Shown here in pieces: positions 1-5,746 of a stretch of DNA of 5,746 bases. A program made the position numbers and the translations under genes. Numbering within the stretch: position 1 is the first letter of the stretch; the number at the start of each line of letters is the position of its first letter. Under the pieces are notes generated by a model. The model was not told where the DNA came from. It did no database searches and saw nothing but the letters and a program-made list of their open reading frames with translations. This DNA comes from a bacterium (GTDB lineage Bacteria; Atribacterota; Phoenicimicrobiia; Phoenicimicrobiales; Phoenicimicrobiaceae). Location of the stretch: assembly GCA_018819665.1 (NCBI GenBank), contig JAHJOY010000190.1, forward strand, positions 1 through 5,746, written 5' to 3'.

Positions 1-2
1 TT

Positions 3-1130
3 AAATTAATTATTGGAATTGCTTTGACTTTGTTACTAATTTTCGGAATAACAGCAGGAGCTTCAAACGAAGTTGTTATCGGAGTTTTCGAGCCAATGAC
101 TGGACCTATGGCAGCTGGGGGGCAAATGACTGTTGAAGGTGTAGAATTGGCTGTTGCACAAACTCCTGAAGTATTAGGAAGACCGATAAAGATGGTTTTG
201 GTGGATAATAAGAGTGAAAAAGTAGAATCAGCCAATGCAGTAGCTCGTTTAATTGAATATGAAAAAGCAGTTGCCATAGTGGGTAGTTATGGTAGCGGTA
301 ATACTATCGCTGGTGGAGAAGTAGCTAACGCAGCCGGTATTCCTGTAATGGGATGTTCTCCTACCAATCCTTTAGTAACTTTAGGAAAACCTTATGTCTT
401 TAGAGCTTGCTTTATTGATCCTTTCCAGGGTGCAGTTATGGCCAATTTTGCAGTAACCGAGCTTAAAGCTAAAACAGCAGTAATTATTCAGGATATTTCC
501 AATGACTACTCTGTAGGATTATCAAGTTTCTTCCGTGATGCTTTTATTCAATTAACTGGTGATCCGAAATCCGTTTCCGGTGTTATCTCTTATCAAACTG
601 GGGACCAGGATTTTACTGCTCAATTAACTTATGCTGCTGGCAAGAAACCTGATGTAGTTTTTGTTCCTGCCGGTCACTATGGTGATGGTGCTCTTATTAT
701 TAAACAAGGAAAAGAAATGGGAATTACTGGCACATTTTTAGGCGGAGATACCTGGGAGGCACCAGAATTTATCGAAGTAGGCGGAAAATCCGTTGAAGGT
801 TGTTACTATAGTACCCATTTTGATGCAAGTGCTGTTACCACTAAGGCTGCTGAAAAATTTAATAAAGATTTTAAAGCAAAATATGGTAAAGAACCAAGTG
901 CTTTTGCTGCTTTAGGTTTTGATGCTTTTAACTTAGTTATCGATGCTATAAAAAGAGCTGGCTCAACTGACCCCAAAGCTATTCGAGATGCTATGGCAGA
1001 AACCAAAGGTTATGAAGGAGTTACTGGGATAATTACCTTAGATATTAATGGAGACGCTGTAAAAGATGCTATAATCAGAAAAGTAGAAAATGGCCAATTT
1101 ATATATGTGAGCACAGTACATCCCTTCTAA
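3..1130 (+). CDS. livJ: Branched-chain amino acid ABC transporter, periplasmic substrate-binding protein (5' end outside window)
   Basis: This is a type I periplasmic binding protein of the LIV/HAAT family, which captures leucine, isoleucine, valine or similar amino acids for the LivHMGF permease encoded downstream. The frame is open to the left edge, with 375 codons visible. A TTG at 24 could be read as a start, but residues before it (KLIIGIA) complete a signal peptide, so the true start lies a few codons upstream of the window. The hydrophobic core is followed by an AGAS site near residues 18-21 and there is no lipobox Cys, implying a soluble periplasmic protein. Family hallmarks are IGVFEPMTGPMA (about residues 26-37), VGSYGSGNT (93-101), CSPTNPLVT (118-126, the segment that in LivJ contacts the ligand backbone), NDYSVGL (167-173) and GGDTWEAPE (247-255). 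Family and transport role are secure. The exact ligand is inferred, and livJ versus livK cannot be decided. Confidence 0.93.
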   Translation, partial: KLIIGIALTLLLIFGITAGASNEVVIGVFEPMTGPMAAGGQMTVEGVELAVAQTPEVLGRPIKMVLVDNKSEKVESANAVARLIEYEKAVAIVGSYGSGNTIAGGEVANAAGIPVMGCSPTNPLVTLGKPYVFRACFIDPFQGAVMANFAVTELKAKTAVIIQDISNDYSVGLSSFFRDAFIQLTGDPKSVSGVISYQTGDQDFTAQLTYAAGKKPDVVFVPAGHYGDGALIIKQGKEMGITGTFLGGDTWEAPEFIEVGGKSVEGCYYSTHFDASAVTTKAAEKFNKDFKAKYGKEPSAFAALGFDAFNLVIDAIKRAGSTDPKAIRDAMAETKGYEGVTGIITLDINGDAVKDAIIRKVENGQFIYVSTVHPF

Positions 1131-1182
1131 TCGATACTGATGAAGTTGAAGATAAAGTTAAAATAATATATTTTGTATTAGT

Positions 1183-1227
1183 ATTAGATTGAAGAGAGGG
1201 CTTTCCTCTCTTCAATCTAATTTTTTT
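1183..1227 (+). terminator. Intrinsic terminator between the binding-protein gene and livH
   Basis: A perfect 17-bp stem (1183-1199 with 1205-1221) encloses a 5-nt loop, GCTTT, and runs into a tract of T residues ending at 1227. It begins 53 nt after the binding-protein stop and ends 49 nt before livH. The structure is that of a strong Rho-independent terminator. Because the rest of the transporter lies downstream, it probably lowers livHMGF expression relative to the binding protein, or separates two transcripts. It may also protect the 3' end of the upstream mRNA. Confidence 0.88.
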
Positions 1228-1276
1228 AATAACCACAAAGTAAATTATAAATAAAAAACAATGATAGGATAAGACT

Positions 1277-2155
1277 ATGAGTTTAAATGTTTTTTTACAG
1301 AATCTAATTAATGGAATTTCCTTAGGCTGTTTATTTGCTCTAATTGCCATCGGATATACCATGGTGTATGGGATATTACGATTAATAAATTTTGCCCATG
1401 GGGATATATTTATGATGGCAACTTTTTTTGCCTATTATGCTATTGCGTTATTTTCTCTTCCCTGGGGTTTAGCTTTTTTTGCAGCAATAATTTTAACTAT
1501 ATTGTTGGGCATTACTGTAGATAGGATTGCTTATCGACCATTAAGAGACGCCCCCCGAATTTCTTCTTTGTGTTCAGCAATAGGAATGTCTTTTTTTTTA
1601 CAAAATTTAGCTATAGTAGTGTTTGGAGGAAGACCCAAGCCTTTCTTTCGCCCTGAATTTTTTGACCAAACCTTTGTTATCTCAGATATCAGGATTCAGA
1701 GTGTATCTCTTATTACTCCTTTAGTTTCTATTTTTTTCTTATTAATATTAACCTATATAATCTACAGAACCAAAACAGGATTAGCTATGCGGGCAATATC
1801 TAAAGATTTTGATACTGCTAAACTTATGGGTATTAATCTGAACCAAACCATTGCCCTTACTTTTGCAATAGGTTCAGGGTTAGCTGCTATTGGAGCAATA
1901 TTATGGGCTTTGCGCTATCCTCAAATTTTCCCTTTTATGGGAATGTTTCCAGGATGGAGAGCTTTTACTGCTGCTATTATCGGGGGTATTGGTAGTATCA
2001 GAGGAGCAATGCTGGGAGGCTTTTTAATTGGTTTGATGACAATTATGATAGTGGCATTTTTCCCAGAGCAGGCTGGATATAAAGATGCTTTTGTTTTTGT
2101 TCTTTTAATTTTTGTATTGTTATATAAACCTGAAGGAATATTTGGGGAAGAATAG
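1277..2155 (+). CDS. livH: Branched-chain amino acid ABC transporter permease LivH
   Basis: This inner-membrane permease pairs with LivM to form the translocation channel. At 292 aa it is of normal LivH length, with about eight hydrophobic segments. LivH landmarks occur in order: NGISLGCLFALIAIGYTMVYG (residues 12-32), INFAHGDIFMMA (37-48), YRPLRDAPRISSL (86-98), the cytoplasmic coupling loop MRAISKDFDTAKLMGIN (171-187), GWRAFTAAIIGGIGSIRGA (226-244), and the C-terminal YKPEGIFGEE. The ATG start is supported by an AGGAT Shine-Dalgarno-like site at 1266-1270 and by the typical N-terminus. It is separated from the binding-protein gene by 146 nt containing a terminator, but lies only 6 nt from livM. 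I see no frameshift or missing motif. No clear sigma70-type promoter was found ahead of it, so both readthrough from upstream and a weak local promoter remain possible. Confidence 0.95.
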   Translation: MSLNVFLQNLINGISLGCLFALIAIGYTMVYGILRLINFAHGDIFMMATFFAYYAIALFSLPWGLAFFAAIILTILLGITVDRIAYRPLRDAPRISSLCSAIGMSFFLQNLAIVVFGGRPKPFFRPEFFDQTFVISDIRIQSVSLITPLVSIFFLLILTYIIYRTKTGLAMRAISKDFDTAKLMGINLNQTIALTFAIGSGLAAIGAILWALRYPQIFPFMGMFPGWRAFTAAIIGGIGSIRGAMLGGFLIGLMTIMIVAFFPEQAGYKDAFVFVLLIFVLLYKPEGIFGEE

Positions 2156-2161
2156 GTAGGT

Positions 2162-3238
2162 ATGAAAAAAGTGAAGAAAAAAGAAAAAGATTATTTTTTA
2201 TTTTTCTTAAAGATTATCGCAATTTTAATTGTAGTTATATTTGTCTTTATAGCTCAAAGAAACTTTGATGCCTATGTCATTAGAATATTAACTTTATGTG
2301 GGATATATGTCATTTTAGGTGTCAGCCTTAATTTAATAAACGGTTTTACCGGGCAATTTTCTTTGGGACATGCTGGATTTATGTCTATTGGGGCTTATGT
2401 TTCTGCCCTTTTATATATGTCTCCAGAATTAAAAGAAGTAAATTATTTTATTACCCCTCTTATCTGGCCTTTTAGTGTTATCCAGATACCATTTTTTATC
2501 TCTGTAATTGCTGGGGGAATAATCGCTGCGTTAGTAGGGTTTTTAGTAGGAGCTCCCTGTTTACGTTTAAAAGGCGACTATTTAGCCATTGTTACTTTTG
2601 GTTTTTCTGAAATAATCCGAATAATATTCAATAATTTGCAAAGCATTACTAATGGTCCTCTCGGATTAAAAGGATTACCCAGTTATACCAATTTATGGTG
2701 GAGTTGGGGAGCAGCAATATTTACCATATACTTTATCAGTAACTTAATTAATAGCAGTTATGGTAGAGCTTTGAAATCTATCCGAGAAGATGAAGCAGCT
2801 GCTGAAGCTATGGGAGTGAATCTTTTTTACCATAAAGGATTAGCTTTTGTGGTGGGTGCTTTCTTTGCCGGTATTGGAGGCGCTCTTTTGGGAAGCTTGA
2901 TAATGACTATCGACCCCAATACTTTTAGCGTTGTTATGACTTTCCAAATTATCGTAATAGTAATTGTAGGAGGATTGGGAAGTATAACCGGTACAGTTAT
3001 TGTAGCTACAATATTTGCAATATTAATGGAATTTTTAAGAGTATTTGAATCACCTATGAATTTCTTCGGTACAAAACTGCCAGGAATTCCCGGGATGAGA
3101 ATGCTTATTTTTTCAATAATATTGATGGTAGTTATCCTATTTTTTAAGCGTGGGCTTATGGGAGGAAAAGAATTTTCCCTAAAGCAATTCATTAAGATTT
3201 TTTCTCGAGATAATAGAGTCATAAAGGAGGGTAGTTAA
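2162..3238 (+). CDS. livM: Branched-chain amino acid ABC transporter permease LivM
   Basis: This is the second membrane subunit of the importer and partner of LivH. It has 358 aa, within the usual range for LivM. A lysine-rich cytoplasmic N-terminus (residues 2-9) precedes the first membrane segment (about 12-31). LivM motifs follow: LGVSLNLINGFTGQFSLGHA (52-71), APCLRLKGDYLAIVTFGFSE (131-150), TNGPLGLKGLP (163-173), the coupling loop GRALKSIREDEAAAEAMGVN (201-220), and VGGLGSITGT (269-278). The C-terminus is basic (FFKRGLMGG, 327-335). The ATG lies 6 nt after the livH stop. Its nearest AGG triplets are at 2154-2156 and 2158-2160, overlapping or just after that stop, so initiation probably depends on ribosomes finishing livH. 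The next gene follows after 3 nt. Nothing is missing. Confidence 0.95.
   Translation: MKKVKKKEKDYFLFFLKIIAILIVVIFVFIAQRNFDAYVIRILTLCGIYVILGVSLNLINGFTGQFSLGHAGFMSIGAYVSALLYMSPELKEVNYFITPLIWPFSVIQIPFFISVIAGGIIAALVGFLVGAPCLRLKGDYLAIVTFGFSEIIRIIFNNLQSITNGPLGLKGLPSYTNLWWSWGAAIFTIYFISNLINSSYGRALKSIREDEAAAEAMGVNLFYHKGLAFVVGAFFAGIGGALLGSLIMTIDPNTFSVVMTFQIIVIVIVGGLGSITGTVIVATIFAILMEFLRVFESPMNFFGTKLPGIPGMRMLIFSIILMVVILFFKRGLMGGKEFSLKQFIKIFSRDNRVIKEGS
3223..3230 (+). promoter_or_regulatory. Strong ribosome binding site for livG, inside the end of livM
   Basis: AAAGGAGG is a near-perfect anti-16S match located within the last codons of livM. It sits 11 nt before the livG ATG at 3242, slightly longer than the usual optimum. 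It fixes the livG start and implies that the ATPase gene is translated efficiently. Confidence 0.8.
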
Positions 3239-3241
3239 AAG

Positions 3242-4015
3242 ATGAGCGTTCTTAAAGCAGATCATCTTACCATAAAATTCGGCGGATTAACTGCAGTATC
3301 TAATTTTTGTGTAACCGTTGAAGAAGGAGAATTAGTAGGCTTAATCGGACCCAATGGGGCAGGTAAAACAACTACCTTCAATATGTTAACCGGAGTATAT
3401 AAACCTACCAACGGAAAAGTTTACCTTTATGAACAGGATATCACAAAAAAGAGAATTGACCAGATAACTGCTTTGGGAATTGGCAGAACTTTTCAAAATG
3501 TCCGCTTATTTTCTGAATTATCAGTAATTGAAAATGTTATGGTAGGAAGTCATTTACGTTTAAAATCTTCATTTTTTCAAGCTGTTTTCCATACCCCGAG
3601 ATATACGAAAGAAGATGAACAAATAAGAGAAGAAGCAAAACAGTTATTAAGTGAGGTACATTTAGATAAATTTGAAAATAAGGTAGCTGGTAGTCTCCCT
3701 TATGGGGAACAGAGAAGATTGGAGATTGCCCGAGCTTTGGCTACTAAACCAAAATTATTGCTTTTAGATGAACCAGCAGCAGGGATGAATCCTCAAGAAA
3801 GCCGAGACTTGATGAATTTTATTCAGAAAATTCAAAATAAATTTAAATTAACTATTGTCTTAATAGAACATGATATGAAGGTAGTAATGGGAATTTGTAA
3901 AAGAATTTTAGTTTTGGATTATGGAGTGACGATTGCTGAAGGAAAGCCCATTGAAATCCAACATAATCCTGAGGTAATTAAGGCATATTTAGGAGCGGAG
4001 GCGAATTATGCTTAA
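3242..4015 (+). CDS. livG: Branched-chain amino acid ABC transporter ATP-binding protein LivG
   Basis: One of the two cytoplasmic ATPases that power the importer. The length, 257 aa, is typical of LivG. Visible motifs are Walker A GPNGAGKTT (residues 36-44), Q-loop RTFQNVRLF with Gln85, an ABC signature of the LivG form LPYGEQRRLEIARAL (152-166), Walker B LLLLDEP (172-178) with catalytic Glu177, D-loop AAGMN (179-183), and H-loop His210 in IEHDM. The insertion between Q-loop and signature (about 105-135) is the usual longer helical region of LivG. The signature departs from LSGGQ, as is normal for LivG. The start at 3242 follows the livM stop by 3 nt and has a strong Shine-Dalgarno site. The last 8 nt overlap livF. 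The gene is complete. Confidence 0.96.
   Translation: MSVLKADHLTIKFGGLTAVSNFCVTVEEGELVGLIGPNGAGKTTTFNMLTGVYKPTNGKVYLYEQDITKKRIDQITALGIGRTFQNVRLFSELSVIENVMVGSHLRLKSSFFQAVFHTPRYTKEDEQIREEAKQLLSEVHLDKFENKVAGSLPYGEQRRLEIARALATKPKLLLLDEPAAGMNPQESRDLMNFIQKIQNKFKLTIVLIEHDMKVVMGICKRILVLDYGVTIAEGKPIEIQHNPEVIKAYLGAEANYA
3997..4001 (+). promoter_or_regulatory. Ribosome binding site for livF within livG
   Basis: GGAGG lies inside the final livG codons, 6 nt before the livF ATG at 4008. With the 8-nt overlap of the two genes it supports coupled translation, which would keep the two ATPase subunits near equal amounts. It also settles the livF start. Confidence 0.8.
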
Positions 4016-4712
4016 AGTTGAAAATCTAAATGTATTTTACGGCGGTATCCATGCCTTAAAAGGTATTTCATTTGAAGTACCCCAAGGGAAAATAATAACT
4101 TTAATTGGTGCAAATGGTGCTGGTAAAAGTACTACTTTAAGAACAATATGCGGGTTAGTAAAAGCAAAAAATGGACAAATTAGTTTAGTAGGAAGAAATA
4201 TCACCAATCTTTCTACAGATGAAATAGTAAAAATGAGTGTAGCGATGATACCCGAAGGACGAAAAATATTTCCCAATTTAACTGTAAAGGAAAATCTTAC
4301 TTTAGGAGCTTTTACCAGGGGCAATAAAGAGGAGATTGCCCAAGATGAAGAGTGGGTATATAAATTGTTTCCCCGTATTAAAGAAAGACTCTGGCAAAAG
4401 GGGGGTACCTTATCAGGAGGAGAACAGCAAATGCTAGCAGTAGCTCGCGGATTAATGTCTCGCCCTAAGCTGTTAATGCTGGACGAACCTTCTTTAGGGT
4501 TAGCACCTTTACTGGTAAAAGAGATATTTGAGATTATTCAAGAAATCCATAAACAAGAGATGACTATACTTTTAATCGAGCAAAACGCTTTTGCTGCCTT
4601 AAAGATTGCTGATTATGCTTATGTGATGGAAACTGGACGAATTGTTTTGCAGGGTACAGGAGAAGAGCTTTTGCAAAATGAAGAAGTAAGAAAGGCCTAT
4701 TTAGGAGAGTGA
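4008..4712 (+). CDS. livF: Branched-chain amino acid ABC transporter ATP-binding protein LivF
   Basis: The second ATPase subunit, expected to form a heterodimer with LivG on the LivHM channel. At 234 aa it has the usual LivF length. Motifs are Walker A GANGAGKST (residues 34-42), the LivF-type PEGRKIFPNLTV (82-93), where Glu83 stands at the usual Q-loop position, the canonical signature LSGGEQQM (135-142), Walker B LLMLDEP (155-161) with Glu160, and IEQNAFAAL (190-198), with Gln192 replacing the usual H-loop His. These departures are normal for LivF and separate it from LivG. The short N-terminus MLKVENLNVFYGG is typical. The start overlaps livG by 8 nt and has its own GGAGG site. This is the last gene of the operon, with a terminator about 45 nt after its stop. 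It is complete. Confidence 0.96.
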   Translation: MLKVENLNVFYGGIHALKGISFEVPQGKIITLIGANGAGKSTTLRTICGLVKAKNGQISLVGRNITNLSTDEIVKMSVAMIPEGRKIFPNLTVKENLTLGAFTRGNKEEIAQDEEWVYKLFPRIKERLWQKGGTLSGGEQQMLAVARGLMSRPKLLMLDEPSLGLAPLLVKEIFEIIQEIHKQEMTILLIEQNAFAALKIADYAYVMETGRIVLQGTGEELLQNEEVRKAYLGE

Positions 4713-4757
4713 GAGTAAATTTTTTTATTTTTAAAAATTCTATATTCACAAATTATG

Positions 4758-4802
4758 AAAATCCTGACTATTTATTTGATAGTAATTAGCCAGGATTTTT
4801 TT
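4758..4802 (+). terminator. Intrinsic terminator at the end of the liv operon
   Basis: Nine perfect base pairs (4758-4766 with 4791-4799) are followed inward by a mismatch, three pairs, a mismatch and three more pairs, leaving an 8-nt loop at 4775-4782. A run of seven T residues (4796-4802) completes the signal. It ends the livHMGF transcript. The minus strand also has four T residues after the stem, so it could weakly stop transcription coming from the other side, where a decayed minus-strand gene remnant lies. Confidence 0.82.
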
Positions 4803-4839
4803 CTAATGTGATTACTAATTTTATCGAGTTCAGAAATAT

Positions 4840-5258
4840 TTATAATATAAGATTTTTTGTATTGTAATTATCACCCTCTAAAATTGCCCCGATTTTAATA
4901 AATTGGTCATTTCCTATTATACCGTCATAGGGAAAGATTTTGGAAGTGTTGAGAGGTTTTGATTCAATATCTAGATAAAAGAATTAAATGAATTATTTCC
5001 AAATATAATATGTCGGTTCAGTGAAAAGTTGTAATACTTGATCGATATATCTTTGCCTTTAATTAAAACTTTTTCTATCTTTAGTTCTTTTACAATATTT
5101 CTCTCGATATCTGGATCTATTTTTTGGTTGATAGTTCCTCGGTCATATTGGAAGAAAAGTTAACTGGATCTCTGTGGTATTTTGCCAGCAATCAAGCAAT
5201 TAATAGAAATTATTTCTTTTGATTCTAAGAATTTGCAAAATATAATCAATTTTGATTT
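4840..5258 (-). pseudogene. Decayed coding remnant, possibly a retropepsin-like aspartic protease
   Basis: The minus strand has two consecutive open segments with protein-like composition. The first is one frame from 5258 down to 4974, broken only by a TAA at 5160-5162. The second is a different frame from 4983 down to 4843, ending at a TAA at 4840-4842. Read together they give about 140 codons. Phrases include ISINCLIAGKIP before the stop, YDRGTINQKIDPDIERNIV and VKELKIEKVLIKGKDISIKY after it, and FPYDGIIGNDQFIKIGAIL in the second frame. D-x-G near the N-terminal side, then a hydrophobic-DG(I/L)IG-x-D segment about 25 residues from the C-terminus, resembles small retropepsin-like proteases. 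Here the catalytic motif would be DRG (5136-5144) instead of DTG/DSG, so it would be inactive. No convincing start codon or ribosome site leads into the frame; an ATG at 5342-5344 lies in a third frame. That this is a degraded gene is fairly likely. The family is a tentative reading by eye. Confidence 0.45.
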
Positions 5259-5281
5259 TTAAATGATAATTTAAATGATAA
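5258..5281. repeat. 12-bp perfect tandem duplication
   Basis: The unit TTTAAATGATAA occurs twice back to back (5258-5269 and 5270-5281). It sits at the upstream edge of the minus-strand gene remnant. It looks like a slippage duplication in relaxed, A+T-rich sequence, and no function can be assigned. Confidence 0.7.
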
Positions 5282-5440
5282 ATTGAAAAAAATTTGCGTT
5301 CTAATTAATTTAATGATAAACTTTATATTATTTTTTGGCTTCATTATCTTAATACTTTCAAAATTGTAAATAAAATAACTAATTTTACAATAAAAATTAA
5401 ATTTGTAATTGCTTATAAGGAGAATGTTAAAATATTGATA

Positions 5441-5540
5441 CACGCGCTTTTAGAAACGTTGTGCTTGCTTCAAGATACTTTCATCTATCCCGGCTTATCG
5501 GGAGTTTTCCCACATTCCCACTTATAGATGGGGAGGTTCC
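5441..5540. other. G+C-richer structured patch of unknown nature
   Basis: This stretch stands out by base composition from the very A+T-rich sequence on both sides. It contains an outer 7-bp inverted repeat (CATCTAT 5482-5488 with ATAGATG 5524-5530), an inner hairpin TCCCG-GCTTAT-CGGGA (5488-5503), a competing hairpin GGGA-GTTT-TCCC (5500-5511), and two copies of TTCCCAC (5507-5513 and 5515-5521). Such nested, mutually exclusive structures occur in small RNAs, untranslated regulatory regions and ends of insertion sequences. I match it to no known RNA family. A 30-codon TTG-started frame (5435-5527) crosses it but has no well-placed ribosome site. Its identity is unresolved. Confidence 0.4.
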
Positions 5541-5746
5541 ACAAAATAAAAATCTAGGGTCATTATTTTTAATGAAATATTTAGGGAAAAAATATATCTC
5601 ATGCCTCTATCATACATTCTAAAATGCATAATCATAATGATTAAAAAATCAATAAAAAATATTAAGGTAAGCATAAAATACATATAAAAAATGATATTCC
5701 ATGTAAAATATCATTATGCTATGTACTAATTAAATATATAAAATAA
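5541..5746. other. A+T-rich gene-free tail with short inverted repeats
   Basis: No open frame of useful length and no RNA gene are visible here. The sequence is strongly A+T-rich. A perfect 15-nt inverted repeat centred on one base (TAATCAT-A-ATGATTA) lies at 5629-5643. A 9-bp hairpin (AATGATATT 5690-5698 with AATATCATT 5707-5715, 8-nt loop) lies near the end, and no T tract follows, so it is not an intrinsic terminator. In such biased sequence these repeats may be chance. Confidence 0.5.

Noticed and set aside
24..26. TTG as the start codon of the binding-protein gene
   Set aside because: The frame is open to the window edge, and the residues before the TTG complete a signal peptide; no ribosome site can be seen before it.
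1228..1260. Promoter for livH (TATAAA-like at 1246-1251)
   Set aside because: The -10-like match is expected in A+T-rich DNA, and no -35 match lies at a suitable distance; 17 nt upstream falls in the terminator T tract.
1261..1272. Three-codon ATG-ATA-GGA-TAA frame just before livH, as a possible leader peptide
   Set aside because: It is too short, has no ribosome site of its own and contains no run of Leu/Ile/Val codons expected of an amino acid attenuator.
1099..1362. 87-codon minus-strand frame across the terminator and livH start
   Set aside because: It runs antisense through the terminator hairpin and the conserved livH N-terminus and has no recognisable domain.
2827..3222. 131-codon minus-strand frame opposite livM
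   Set aside because: It lies entirely opposite a conserved permease gene; its Ile/Thr/Pro-rich translation is the usual by-product of membrane-protein codons read backwards.
5246..5443. 65-codon minus-strand frame
   Set aside because: Its Asn/Lys/Phe/Ile-rich translation looks like random A+T-rich sequence and has no domain; only its later part, from an ATG at 5342-5344, might have been the old start of the neighbouring gene remnant.
5435..5527. 30-codon TTG-started frame on the + strand through the structured patch
   Set aside because: The nearest purine-rich site (about 5416-5422) is too far from the TTG, the frame is very short, and the hairpins explain the base pattern better.
5541..5746. 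CRISPR leader or repeat array in the A+T-rich tail
   Set aside because: There are no regularly spaced direct repeats and no cas gene; A+T richness alone is not evidence.

Overview
The window holds an almost complete branched-chain amino acid (LIV/HAAT-type) ABC transporter locus on the + strand, followed by about 0.9 kb of A+T-rich sequence without an intact gene. The host looks like a low-G+C bacterium: coding sequence is A/T-rich at third positions, and Shine-Dalgarno sites are purine-rich. The substrate-binding protein has an ordinary Sec signal peptide with an AxA-like cleavage site and no lipobox cysteine. This fits a periplasmic protein of a diderm better than a tethered lipoprotein of a monoderm Firmicute. 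A low-G+C diderm lineage such as Atribacterota is possible, but the phylum cannot be fixed from this sequence.

Layout: (1) 3-1130, periplasmic binding protein (livJ/livK type), whose first few codons lie off the left edge. (2) 1131-1276, an intergenic gap with a perfect 17-bp intrinsic terminator hairpin. (3) 1277-4712, the tightly packed block livH-livM-livG-livF, with gaps of 6 and 3 nt and then an 8-nt overlap. (4) 4758-4802, a terminator closing the operon. (5) 4840-5258, a decayed minus-strand coding remnant with one in-frame stop and one frameshift; it weakly resembles a retropepsin-like aspartic protease. (6) 5441-5540, a relatively G+C-rich patch with competing hairpins, of unknown nature. 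(7) 5541-5746, very A+T-rich sequence with short inverted repeats and no gene.

How the genes work together: the binding protein captures leucine, isoleucine, valine or a related amino acid in the periplasm and delivers it to the LivH-LivM membrane channel. LivG and LivF form the ATPase heterodimer that powers import. The terminator after the binding-protein gene suggests this protein is made in excess over the membrane complex, by partial readthrough or separate transcription.

The transporter is a well-known system. I see no convincing new multi-gene system here. The least explained parts are the minus-strand gene remnant and the structured patch downstream of the operon.
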